Below are positions 40,797-48,991 of a stretch of DNA of 64,000 nucleotides, in pieces (position 1 is the first letter of the stretch; every line of letters starts with the position of its first letter). Both the position numbers and the translations under genes were made by a program. A model generated the notes under the pieces. It was not told the origin of the DNA. It searched no databases and saw nothing but the letters and a program-made list of their open reading frames with translations. The stretch comes from Pantoea sp. CCBC3-3-1 (lineage in GTDB: Bacteria > Pseudomonadota > Gammaproteobacteria > Enterobacterales > Enterobacteriaceae), in the NCBI RefSeq assembly GCF_007981265.1, contig NZ_CP034363.1:434001-498000 (forward strand), in the 5' to 3' direction.

Positions 40797-41783
40797 ATGA
40801 AAAAAACAACTTCACGTAAGGCGGTCCGCCGCCCGGCACAACAGACTGACCTTTATCGCCAGATAACTGACCGCATCGTCGTCGCGCTGGAAAACGGTGT
40901 CGCGCCCTGGCGTAAGCCGTGGCGTGCAGCTGTCGGCAGCGGTCTGGCCGGTCTGCCCCTGAACGCCACCACCGAACGTCACTACAGCGGCGTGAATGTC
41001 CTGCTTCTCTGGATGTCAGCGGAAGAGCAGGGTTTTCGCAATCACCGCTGGCTGACTTACCGGCAGGCGCAGCAGGCCGGCGGCCAGGTGCGTAAAGGTG
41101 AGAAAGCCACCCTGGCCGTGGTTTACAGGGACTGGACGAAACAGGCGGAAGACCGTGAGGGCAACCGCCTTTATGACAGTGACGGCAAACCGCTAACGGA
41201 AACCGTGCCGATGCTTAAACCCCTGCAGCTATTCAACGCTGAGCAGTGTGAGGGATTGCCGGCAGAGGTGGCGGCTTCACGTGAGCAACCGCCGGCGGTG
41301 GATGAGGACGGCATACTCAGTCCGGACGTGATGGACAGGGTAGTCCGGATGTTTAACGCCACAGGTGTTAAACACCGGACGCTGCCTCAGAACCGGGCAT
41401 ATTACCGCCCGCTGACGGATGAAATTGTGATGCCGGTGGCCGGGCAGTTTTTTACGGAGGCGGACTGGTGGTCCACGCTGCTGCATGAGCTGGTACATAG
41501 TACCGGTCATGCGAAGCGACTTAACCGGGAGGGGATAACCTCCTCATCCCGGCAGTTCGGGGACCCGGTGTATGCTTTTGAGGAGCTCATCGCCGAAATG
41601 GGCAGCGCGTTTTTGTGTGCTCAGCTTGGCGTATCCGGTGAGGTTCAGCACGACAGCTATGTGGACCACTGGCTGAAGGTGCTGAAATCTGACAAAAAGG
41701 CCCTGTTCCGCGCCTGCCGGCATGCCCGGGAAGCGTCGGAATACCTGCTGGCACTGCCTGAACGTCAGGCTGTGGCGGCGTAA
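40797..41783 (+). CDS. ardC: ArdC-family antirestriction protein
   Basis: The protein has 328 aa. The N-terminal ssDNA-binding domain (DUF1738 type) shows YRQITDRIVVALENGVAPWR and GVNVLLLWMSAEEQGF. The C-terminal zincin-like domain has the metalloprotease motif HELVHSTGHAKRLNR at about residue 230 plus a downstream Glu in AFEELIAEMG. ArdC proteins protect incoming single-stranded DNA against host restriction early in transfer, which suits expression right after entry. The ATG overlaps leader 4's pairing region (ATCTCATG). The length is normal for the family. Confidence 0.9.
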   Translation: MKKTTSRKAVRRPAQQTDLYRQITDRIVVALENGVAPWRKPWRAAVGSGLAGLPLNATTERHYSGVNVLLLWMSAEEQGFRNHRWLTYRQAQQAGGQVRKGEKATLAVVYRDWTKQAEDREGNRLYDSDGKPLTETVPMLKPLQLFNAEQCEGLPAEVAASREQPPAVDEDGILSPDVMDRVVRMFNATGVKHRTLPQNRAYYRPLTDEIVMPVAGQFFTEADWWSTLLHELVHSTGHAKRLNREGITSSSRQFGDPVYAFEELIAEMGSAFLCAQLGVSGEVQHDSYVDHWLKVLKSDKKALFRACRHAREASEYLLALPERQAVAA

Positions 41784-41821
41784 TTAACTTTTCCGGTGGC
41801 GGTTATTCCGTAACTGTCACC

Positions 41822-41888
41822 GTCCCGTGAGGACACTGCTCCTCACGGGGGCTGTGTCCTCTTTTTTTATGAAAGAGGAGTATTCACT
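41822..41888 (+). promoter_or_regulatory. leader 5: alternative-pairing 5' leader
   Basis: A strong stem, CCCGTGAGGA/TCCTCACGGG, presents AGGACAC (41830-41836). This is perfectly complementary to GTGTCCT (41854-41860), followed by a seven-T run (41862-41868). CCTCTTT (41858-41864) also pairs with AAAGAGG (41872-41878) at the ribosome-binding site. Confidence 0.77.
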
Positions 41889-42821
41889 ATGTCCGAATGG
41901 TGTCATAACCGCCTGGAAATCACCGGTAAATCCGTCTGCATCGATGTCATGCTGCAGTGGATAAACGGGACTGACGTCCCGCGTCACCGCCACGCTGTGC
42001 AGCAGAGCATACAGCTTTTTCTGGCCGGCGCGGCGGGGATACTTAAACCGGTGCGCACCACGTCGTATCCGCCCTTTCAGGGGCTGGTCCGTGCAGGCAC
42101 AGGGCTTTCCACTGCGGCCAACCAGGCGTTTGAAAACTGGCTGGCATTGTTGCTGAAGGACGCCGTTCTTGATGCGGAAACCATCCGGGCCATTGACCGG
42201 CTGTATCACCAGTCAGGTCTGGGTGCGCTGAAATGGGAAAACATCCCCGTCTCATCCCGTGACGTTATGGCAGAACTGATTATCCGGCAATACACCGACT
42301 GGTTTGGTCTGGTCAGTGCCGGCGAGGAGTCTGATGCTTCGGCTGCCTGGGAGCGGCTCAGCCAGTATCCTGAACGCTCCCAGCCCTGCGACATGCTGGT
42401 CGTCATACCCACGCGGCTGGCAGCAGAGCTGAACGGGGCCGGTGGGCTGATGTCCGGTGTGTCGACCACAACCAGCCTCTACTGCCGGCAGTACGGCATG
42501 GAGTGGCCGGCCGGGCACAATGTCAGCTGGCAGCGGCATTCGCCAAACAGTCTTACGCTGCAAATGGATACGCCCTGGCTCCCGCCGTCAGGTGAGGTTG
42601 TCGGGGATATCTCAGCGGTGTTTGACTGCGAGGTGCGTCACAGCTACAGCGAGCCCGTGAGCGGGCTCAGTGGTTACGACTGCTATGACGGCGGTGAGCA
42701 TGTTGACGGATACAAAGGCGCGTCCGGCGCGCCTCAGTCCGGCCAGGTGCTTTATCTGGTCAGCGATGAGCCCGCTTCACCGGTTCAGGACGCTGCATCA
42801 TATCGTGAGGTCAGGGGTTAA
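41889..42821 (+). CDS. DUF1281 (YubB-like) protein
   Basis: The protein has 310 aa. The N-terminus SEWCHNRLEITGKSV and the C-terminal half (NSLTLQMDTPWLPPSGEVVG, then an aromatic-rich region ending near FDCEVRHSYSEPVSGLSGYD) are the marks of DUF1281, a family common on IncF-type plasmids and ICEs (YubB) with a ferredoxin-like fold. The function is unknown, although such genes lie in the leading region that enters the recipient first. The ATG has GAGGAG 8 bases upstream. It is bounded by leaders on both sides. Confidence 0.8.
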   Translation: MSEWCHNRLEITGKSVCIDVMLQWINGTDVPRHRHAVQQSIQLFLAGAAGILKPVRTTSYPPFQGLVRAGTGLSTAANQAFENWLALLLKDAVLDAETIRAIDRLYHQSGLGALKWENIPVSSRDVMAELIIRQYTDWFGLVSAGEESDASAAWERLSQYPERSQPCDMLVVIPTRLAAELNGAGGLMSGVSTTTSLYCRQYGMEWPAGHNVSWQRHSPNSLTLQMDTPWLPPSGEVVGDISAVFDCEVRHSYSEPVSGLSGYDCYDGGEHVDGYKGASGAPQSGQVLYLVSDEPASPVQDAASYREVRG

Positions 42822-42843
42822 AAGCCTGCGCCTCCGTTAACCC

Positions 42844-42868
42844 AGCCACGGCAATGCCGTGGCTTTTT
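42844..42868 (+). terminator. intrinsic terminator after the DUF1281 gene
   Basis: GCCACGG-CAAT-GCCGTGGC is followed by five T residues. It overlaps the start of leader 6, which suggests each unit is separately terminated and restarted. Confidence 0.8.
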
Positions 42869-42927
42869 ACCCTCAGGGGACACGTCCTCTGGTCAGGGTG
42901 CGTGTCCCTTTTTTTATGGAGAAACGC
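42867..42927 (+). promoter_or_regulatory. leader 6: alternative-pairing 5' leader
   Basis: GGGACACG (42877-42884) inside the stem AGGGGAC/GTCCTCT is perfectly complementary to CGTGTCCC (42901-42908), followed by a seven-T run. GCGT (42900-42903) also pairs with ACGC just before the start codon, covering GGAG. Confidence 0.77.
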
Positions 42928-43611
42928 ATGCCTGGCATGATTAACCACGAAAAAGCCTTTGTTAAATTGTTCAGTCAGACGGCCCGGTATCATCACCGGT
43001 TCAAGGTATTTGAAGACTTCATCAGCTGCAGCGTCATTGCGCTGGAAAACCGGCTTCACTTCAGTGAGGTGCGGGAGCAAAAGTATCTGCGTATAGTCGG
43101 TGGATACGAAAAGGAGGACGTCACGCGCATGGCCCAGCTGCTGGCCCACGTTGTTAACGGACTGGGTGACGCGCCGGGAGACTTCCTTGGCCGGGTCTTT
43201 ATGCAGCTGGAGCTGGGTGACAAATACTGGGGGCAGTTTTTTACGCCCTGGGACGTGGCCAGAATGATGGCGGCCATGCAGCTGGGCGACACTGAAACGT
43301 TGTTCCGTGAGAAACCCTTCATCACCCTGAGTGAGCCTGCGTGCGGTGCCGGCTGCATGGTGCTGGCATTTGCTGATGTTCTGCAAAAGGCCGGCTGGCC
43401 ACCGCACCGGTATCTGTGGGTCTCCGCGACAGATATCGATCCGCTTGCGGCCGGAATGGCTTATATACAGCTGTCCCTGTGCGGAATTGCCGGGGAAGTG
43501 GTGATCGGTAACACTCTGGCCAATGAGCGACGCCGGATACTCTACACCCCCGGGCACTATCTCGGCGGCTGGCCTGTTCGTCTGGATCCACGGCACTTGC
43601 AGGCAGCATAA
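42928..43611 (+). CDS. N6-adenine methylase-like protein without a visible catalytic NPPY
   Basis: The protein has 227 aa from the ATG that follows GGAGAAACGC. A HsdM-like helical segment is followed by GQFFTPWDVARMM (about residues 103-115) and the SAM-binding motif I SEPACGAGCMVLAFADVL (about residues 132-149), then ATDIDPLAAGMAYIQLS. The chain ends soon after the region where motif IV (D/N-P-P-Y/F) should occur, and none is visible, so the target-base step may be missing or use another residue. Such short proteins are common on large plasmids and ICEs. Possible roles: an atypical methylase or a SAM-binding decoy protecting the element. Confidence 0.75.
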   Translation: MPGMINHEKAFVKLFSQTARYHHRFKVFEDFISCSVIALENRLHFSEVREQKYLRIVGGYEKEDVTRMAQLLAHVVNGLGDAPGDFLGRVFMQLELGDKYWGQFFTPWDVARMMAAMQLGDTETLFREKPFITLSEPACGAGCMVLAFADVLQKAGWPPHRYLWVSATDIDPLAAGMAYIQLSLCGIAGEVVIGNTLANERRRILYTPGHYLGGWPVRLDPRHLQAA

Positions 43612-43621
43612 TCACATCCAC

Positions 43622-43650
43622 ACGCTCCCGATCGGGAGCGTTTTTTATTT
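43622..43650 (+). terminator. intrinsic terminator after the methylase-like gene
   Basis: The perfect palindromic stem ACGCTCCCGATCGGGAGCGT is followed by a T-run (TTTTTTATTT). Confidence 0.9.
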
Positions 43651-43735
43651 CTAAAGCGGGGTATCTGGTTTTTTATCGCAGTTAACGCCTCCCGCTGCCA
43701 GTCTGATTTCTTATACGCAGTTGCCGGAGAGTCCC

Positions 43736-45235
43736 ATGACCTGGAAAAACACAGCCGAGCAAAACGCCATCATTGAGTGGAAGGGCACTCATCTTGTGGT
43801 GAACGCTTTTGCCGGCACAGGAAAAACCTCCACGTTGGTGAACTACGCTGAAGCCAACCCGGAAAGCAGGATGCTTTACCTTGCCTACAACCGCGCTGTG
43901 CGGGATGAAGCTGAACGCAGGTTCCCTTATAACGTAGAGTGTAAAACGTCACATCAGCTGGCATGGGCCCGTTTTGGGAAACATTTCCGTGACCGGCTGA
44001 CAGCCAGTCTGCGCATTACGGATGTGGCCAGAAAGCTCAACACCCGCCACTGGCCGCTGACCAGACTGGCGCTCAGCGGGCTGAATATGTTCCTCTGCAG
44101 CTCAGACCCCGAGCCGGGGCTGATACATCTGCCTGCTGAGGATGATCGCCACGGTCTCGATGCAGGTAAAATTCTGGGGGCAATCCAGATCCTCTGGTAT
44201 GAAATGAGCCGTACTGATTCAGTCTTTCCCGTCACGCACGACACCTACCTTAAACTGTTCCAGCTCTCTCATCCTGACCTGTCAAAACGCTGGGACACCA
44301 TACTCTTTGATGAGGCCCAGGACGCCAATCCGGTGACCAGTGCGTTTGTACTGAATCAGCCCTGCCGTGTCATCCTGGTCGGCGACCGTTACCAGCAGAT
44401 TTACCGGTTTCGCGGGGCAGATAATGCACTCAGCGCCCCGCAGCTGGCGCAGGCAGACCGGTTATGGCTGACGGCGAGTTTTCGGTTTGGCCCTGAGGTC
44501 GCGCGTGTGGCCAACATCCTGCTTGAACGTGCCGGAGAGGAAAAGCGCGTGACAGGTAACGGGGGGCAGGATGCTGTCGTCAGTAGCCTTCCGGCAGGGG
44601 CTGAGCACATTGCTGTACTGAGCCGGACGGTATCAGGCGTGATCGGCAGCGCCCTGACGGCGAGCCTTATGGAGAAAAAGGTCTTCTGGGTCGGGGGGAT
44701 TGAAGGCTACAAAACAGAGGAGCTGGAAGACCTGTACTGGTTCTCCGCTGATATGCCTGAAAAGATGCAGTCCCCGCGCCTCAGCCGGGACTACCGGGAT
44801 TTTGACGAGTACTGCTCGATAGCCAAAGCCACCCAGGACGTGGAGATGAACCAGGCTATTCGCCTGCTCGATGACTTTTTCCCGCTTCCGCAAAAACTGG
44901 CCATTATGCGCCGTCAGGTCGTCACTCATGAAAAAGACGCTCAAGTCACGGTTTCAACCGCACACCGCAGTAAAGGGCTGGAATGGCCGGTGGTAATGCT
45001 CAGTGAGGATTTTACTGATATCACCGATCCGCTTCTCTCGCAGGAAGAGCGACAGGATGAGACTAACCTGCTGTATGTGGCTGTCACACGGGCAAGAGAG
45101 ACGCTTGTGCTGAACGAGCTGGTGCGCTGGCTCAGCGAGGCCGATGATGAAAGCGTCAGCGAAGCCGGTGAGGATGATGATGAGAACGATGCCGTTATGC
45201 CCGGCGACGCGGGAGAAACTTCCGGAACTGAATAA
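43736..45235 (+). CDS. UvrD/Rep-like superfamily 1 DNA helicase
   Basis: The protein has 499 aa from the ATG with GGAG 7 bases upstream; a TTG five codons earlier is in frame. SF1A motifs: Walker A VVNAFAGTGKTSTLV (about residues 18-32), motif II ILFDEAQDANP (about residues 187-197), motif III VGDRYQQIYRFRGA, and the C-terminal VSTAHRSKGLEWPVVMLSED and NLLYVAVTRARETLVL. It is shorter than UvrD (720 aa), lacking most of the 1B/2B inserts, and resembles F-box helicase-like proteins of mobile elements. It probably unwinds DNA during transfer or replication of the ICE. Confidence 0.87.
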   Translation: MTWKNTAEQNAIIEWKGTHLVVNAFAGTGKTSTLVNYAEANPESRMLYLAYNRAVRDEAERRFPYNVECKTSHQLAWARFGKHFRDRLTASLRITDVARKLNTRHWPLTRLALSGLNMFLCSSDPEPGLIHLPAEDDRHGLDAGKILGAIQILWYEMSRTDSVFPVTHDTYLKLFQLSHPDLSKRWDTILFDEAQDANPVTSAFVLNQPCRVILVGDRYQQIYRFRGADNALSAPQLAQADRLWLTASFRFGPEVARVANILLERAGEEKRVTGNGGQDAVVSSLPAGAEHIAVLSRTVSGVIGSALTASLMEKKVFWVGGIEGYKTEELEDLYWFSADMPEKMQSPRLSRDYRDFDEYCSIAKATQDVEMNQAIRLLDDFFPLPQKLAIMRRQVVTHEKDAQVTVSTAHRSKGLEWPVVMLSEDFTDITDPLLSQEERQDETNLLYVAVTRARETLVLNELVRWLSEADDESVSEAGEDDDENDAVMPGDAGETSGTE

Positions 45236-45301
45236 CTGGTTTTTTATGGTGTGGCGCAGGGAGTGTCATAACACTGAGCAGCCCTGTACCAGGAGAACAC
45301 C

Positions 45302-46927
45302 ATGCTCAGCAGAATCAAGACCCTGAGGTCTCTGTTTTCAAAAGGCGAATCAGAAGCACTACATCCTAAATCCACAGTCACGCCTGTCGGCTACCACGCC
45401 CCGCGTGGGGCCGGCATGATGTGCGCCACCCCGCTACGAAAAAGCTGCCTGCAGCAGATATGGGAGAACTGCTCTCTGCCCGCAGACCTGTATCAGCGCC
45501 TCTATTTGGCACCTCTGAATGGTTTGCTAGCCAGGGTACAGAATGTGCCGGCTACGCAGCAGGGAAGGTGGTCACAGTCAGACGGTTTTGGCGACCTTAC
45601 GCTGCAGTTCACTACCTGTGCGGTCAGGCTGGCAAAAGGGTACATGTTCCCCCCCGGCGCGGCACCGGAAGAGCAGGCAGCGCAGAATGTGATGTGGAAT
45701 GCGGTGATTTTCTGGTCGGCACTGTTCTGGCACCTGCCTCTTCTTGCGACTCTGGAGGGGGAGCTGCTTGACGGTAAAAGCTGGCTGCCGGGAATGACCG
45801 TTCCGGACTCGCCTTATCGTTTCCGGTTCCGGGAGGCAGAGAACGCATCAGCGTTTGCGGCGCTTGCCGCCGGGCAACTTATGCCGGCAGAGGCAACGGG
45901 CTGGCTGGCAGAGAATCCCGGGGCACTGGGCAACCTTGCCGGCGCACTCTGGAATCAGCACCCGGGCATGCCATTGATACGAAGCCTGATGAAGCAGGCT
46001 GCAGAGAAAACAGATTCTCCTCTGATAGAGTCAAAGACTGACGAAGTAGTAAATACCTTAGCAGGTGGACTATCTGGAGATAAAACCACGGTTCAGACGA
46101 TACACACTTCGATTTTATCCCCGGACGTTTCTTCTCACCAATCAGATACGAATACGACAGATGCTTTAGCGGCTCCGGCAATTTTTGATCTTGCTTCCAG
46201 TATTGAGCCGGCTTCTCAAACTGACAGCCTTTTGTCAGAGGACCTCAGCGATTCCGGATCAGAAAGCCCTGCCAACGAGACAGTAATGACGGCAGTTGCT
46301 GACGACACTGACACGCTTTTATCTCTGTTTGAAGTACCGGAAAAAATGGCAACAGACGGTGATAGCAGTGAGGCTTTACCTGAAGAGCCCTTTTCTGAAA
46401 ATGAAAAAATAGCTTCATCATACCCCATTGAAACTATTGAATTTTCTGAAAGCTCAGACAGTCATCCCACAGAGGGAAAGTCAGAAAATTCTGCGGTTGC
46501 TTTTGTTAACAAATGTGATGAAAGATTACATTCCGCATCCGGGGCAGTCAGCGGTGCTGGAGAAGTGGAAGGAACGCGTTTTTTTGACTGGCTTCGGGAA
46601 GGGATCAACCGGGGAGAGATCGCTTTTAATGGTAAAGATGACAAAGTTCACATTATTGCCGGTTACGTCTTTTTACCCGTCCCCGGCATTTTTTTTGACT
46701 ACCTTAAGGCCACCGGCTCCACAGATAATCGGGAGAAAGTTCAGTCGTCTTTTGAGCAACTTAATTTACATAAACGTAGGGATAACAGGAGGTTTTACTT
46801 CGCTCAGTTGTTCGATACCCCCGATAAATCAGGCAAGTTTAAACGGATGAAAGGCTATCTGGTTAAAAGCAGACAGGTATTCAGAAAGACAATCCCTCAG
46901 GACAGTCAGTTCCTTTTGTTTCCCTGA
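45302..46927 (+). CDS. TraI_2-type relaxase-like protein lacking visible HD motif
   Basis: The protein has 541 aa. The N-terminal part (YLAPLNGLLARVQNVPATQQ ... AVRLAKGYMFPPGA) resembles the TraI_2 domain of MOBH relaxases. The middle (about residues 245-415) is Ser/Asp/Glu-rich and disordered. The C-terminus (FFDWLREGINRGEIAFNGKD, IIAGYVFLPVPGIFFDYLKA) fits the TraI_2_C winged-helix domain. I do not see the HD-hydrolase histidines that make MOBH relaxases catalytic, so it may be a partner or a degenerate copy, with the functional relaxase outside the window. The ATG follows CAGGAGAACACC. Confidence 0.75.
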   Translation: MLSRIKTLRSLFSKGESEALHPKSTVTPVGYHAPRGAGMMCATPLRKSCLQQIWENCSLPADLYQRLYLAPLNGLLARVQNVPATQQGRWSQSDGFGDLTLQFTTCAVRLAKGYMFPPGAAPEEQAAQNVMWNAVIFWSALFWHLPLLATLEGELLDGKSWLPGMTVPDSPYRFRFREAENASAFAALAAGQLMPAEATGWLAENPGALGNLAGALWNQHPGMPLIRSLMKQAAEKTDSPLIESKTDEVVNTLAGGLSGDKTTVQTIHTSILSPDVSSHQSDTNTTDALAAPAIFDLASSIEPASQTDSLLSEDLSDSGSESPANETVMTAVADDTDTLLSLFEVPEKMATDGDSSEALPEEPFSENEKIASSYPIETIEFSESSDSHPTEGKSENSAVAFVNKCDERLHSASGAVSGAGEVEGTRFFDWLREGINRGEIAFNGKDDKVHIIAGYVFLPVPGIFFDYLKATGSTDNREKVQSSFEQLNLHKRRDNRRFYFAQLFDTPDKSGKFKRMKGYLVKSRQVFRKTIPQDSQFLLFP

Positions 46928-46982
46928 CCGTAATCGCGGTCTGACATCTGGTGCGTATCTGTAACTTTGAGAGGAATGGAAA

Positions 46983-47984
46983 ATGAACGAAATAAACGCT
47001 GACTGGCTATGGAAAGAACTTCTGGATGAATATTTTTTCTGTAAGTCGCTACGTGAAGATACAGAATGGAGTTATCAGAAAGTGGTTCGCGGGTTCAGAA
47101 AGCATATCGGGGAAGCGCGGGCACCTTACAGCATAACCAGTCGTGAAGTACTTGAGTGGCGAAGACACGTATTAAAAAAACAGGGCCTGTCAGCACATAC
47201 CTGGAACAATAAGGTCACTCACATGCGCGCACTGTATAATTTTGCCATTACTTCTCAACTGACGGACTTTACAAAAAATCCCTTCAGCGGCGTTTCGGTT
47301 AAACATGACAAGAAAAGGAAAAAGACGCTCACCAAAAACCAGATGACAAAGATCTGGCTGACCATGCAGCAGTTTTCTTCTGAACAAATGTCCGAATCAA
47401 AATGTGCATTACGCCCGGTGTGGTACTGGCTGGCAGTTCTGGACACGCTGCGTTATACAGGGATGCGCCAGAATCAATTGCTGCACATTCGTCTGAAAGA
47501 CGTCTGTCTTGAGGATGGCTGGATTGAGCTGAGAACAGAAGGCAGCAAAACCTATCGTGAGTGGCGGGTACCCGTTGTCAGCCATTTACGTCCGCGCCTG
47601 GAGGGATTGCTGCAACGTGCAAGAGACTGCGGTGCCGGCAACAATGACGCGCTGTTTCATTATGAGAGATTTGTATCTTCGCCTGCAGACAGGGCGTCTC
47701 TTTCTGAAAAGCCCTCGCTGCAGCCATTACGTTCATTTTTCCGACGTCTCTCAAAAGAGTGTGGATTTGACATTTCACCCCATCGGTTCAGGCATACGCT
47801 TGCCACAACACTGATGAGCTCTCCTGAACGAAACCTGCAACTGGTTAAGGGATTGCTGGGGCATCGTAATGTGAGCACAACAATGGAATACGTTGATATC
47901 AGTATGGATATTGTCAGTAAGGCGCTGGAGAAAGAAATGGCGCTTTACACCGATAAGGCTGAAGAGATGTTTTACAATGGTTGA
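46983..47984 (+). CDS. int: ICE integrase (tyrosine recombinase)
   Basis: The protein has 333 aa. The core-binding domain (residues 1-100) precedes the catalytic domain: Arg in RYTGMRQNQLLHI, Lys region RTEGSKTYREWRV, HRFRHTLATTLM, LGHRNVSTTMEYVD with the nucleophilic Tyr near residue 306. It points toward and ends 183 bases before the 3' end of a tRNA-Phe gene, the standard arrangement for a site-specific integrase using the tRNA as attB. It should excise and integrate the ICE. No excisionase gene is recognisable next to it. Confidence 0.93.
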   Translation: MNEINADWLWKELLDEYFFCKSLREDTEWSYQKVVRGFRKHIGEARAPYSITSREVLEWRRHVLKKQGLSAHTWNNKVTHMRALYNFAITSQLTDFTKNPFSGVSVKHDKKRKKTLTKNQMTKIWLTMQQFSSEQMSESKCALRPVWYWLAVLDTLRYTGMRQNQLLHIRLKDVCLEDGWIELRTEGSKTYREWRVPVVSHLRPRLEGLLQRARDCGAGNNDALFHYERFVSSPADRASLSEKPSLQPLRSFFRRLSKECGFDISPHRFRHTLATTLMSSPERNLQLVKGLLGHRNVSTTMEYVDISMDIVSKALEKEMALYTDKAEEMFYNG

Positions 47985-48026
47985 CATTCAGTCACGTCAT
48001 TGTAATTATTCACGGTGATCGAGAAA

Positions 48027-48053
48027 AGGGAGCCTGCTGAGAACAGGCTCCCT
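48027..48053. terminator. bidirectional hairpin between integrase and tRNA-Phe
   Basis: The 10-bp perfect stem AGGGAGCCTG/CAGGCTCCCT has a 7-base loop and no T-run. It lies downstream of both converging transcription units (integrase and tRNA-Phe). Confidence 0.6.
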
Positions 48054-48166
48054 AATCGAGAGGGTAACTTCTTGATGTATGCTGATGTGAGGATCAACAT
48101 CAACAAGTACCACTCCCGTTAAACGCCCGTCAGTTTTCTCACCTCTGACCAGCGTGCTTCGAATAG

Positions 48167-48242
48167 TGGTGCCCGGAGGCGGAATCGAACCACCGACACG
48201 GGGATTTTCAATCCCCTGCTCTACCGACTGAGCTATCCGGGC
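48167..48242 (-). tRNA. pheU: tRNA-Phe (GAA), ICE attachment site
   Basis: The 76-nt cloverleaf begins GCCCGGATAGCTCAGTCGG, has anticodon loop ATTGAAAAT with GAA at 48207-48209, T-loop TTCGATT and an encoded CCA end. Acceptor GCCCGGA pairs with TCCGGGC. The gene order with yjdC corresponds to pheU of E. coli. The 3' end faces the ICE and its integrase, so this end is the right attachment site (attR); the other copy of the 3' segment should lie beyond the left edge of the window. Confidence 0.97.
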
Positions 48243-48351
48243 AACGGGGCGCATTAAACCGTAAAGCCCGTCTTACGTCAATGGTTTTTCAAAAAAAACG
48301 ACGAATTGCAGGTTAACTGGCTGCAATTCATCCATCCAGCACGAAAGACGT

Positions 48352-48930
48352 TCAGGCCAGCGCGCCATTTTTACGACACAGAGCAATACTCAGCACATCT
48401 CCAGCAAGAGAGCGGGCAACCACCACTTCCTGAACGTTGCGTTTTACCAACAGTCGACTGAGGCAACCTTCCAGTATCAGCTCCATCTGATGCGCCACAA
48501 GCGTAGGATTATCCAGCTCAAGCTGAGACAGCAAGTCGTGGCTATATTGCCAGGATGCTCGTTTCTGCTGATCGGCGACCTGATGGACAGGATGGTCTGG
48601 CTGTGGGTAAAAGCTACAGGCGGCAACAAACAAACAACCCGGATAGCGGTTATTATTTACGGCTTCTTCCAGAACCTGATAGCGCGCCAGCAGTTTCTGT
48701 TCCCTGTTTAGCGAGTCATCCAGCAGCAGTTTGCGCCGCCAGATGTCAATCTGCTGACTGTGATAGCGTAAGGCGTCATACAGTAGCGCCTCACGATCGG
48801 GCCAGTAGCGATGTAAATCCTGCTCCTGGCAGGCCGCAGCGTCCGCCATCATAGCGAAAGATGTTGAAGCGGCCAGCCCGTTTTGCTCGAGTACATTTAG
48901 CGCATGCTCGAGTACCTGTTCACGTTGCAA
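48352..48930 (-). CDS. yjdC: TetR-family regulator YjdC
   Basis: The protein has 192 aa, the E. coli YjdC length. The N-terminal TetR HTH (residues 5-50) is followed by YWPDREALLYDALRYHSQQI and the conserved NNRYPGCLFVAACSFYP and MELILEGCLSRLLV segments shared with YjdC. The ligand is unknown. It occupies its normal place next to dsbD and the tRNA-Phe gene. It is transcribed away from the tRNA-flanking ICE and shows backbone composition. Confidence 0.93.
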   Translation of the reverse strand: MQREQVLEHALNVLEQNGLAASTSFAMMADAAACQEQDLHRYWPDREALLYDALRYHSQQIDIWRRKLLLDDSLNREQKLLARYQVLEEAVNNNRYPGCLFVAACSFYPQPDHPVHQVADQQKRASWQYSHDLLSQLELDNPTLVAHQMELILEGCLSRLLVKRNVQEVVVARSLAGDVLSIALCRKNGALA

Positions 48931-48991
48931 GTGACTCTCCTCTTGTATGCATTCTCAGGGCCGGAGCCGTGAGTTCCTTATCCAGTGTCGT

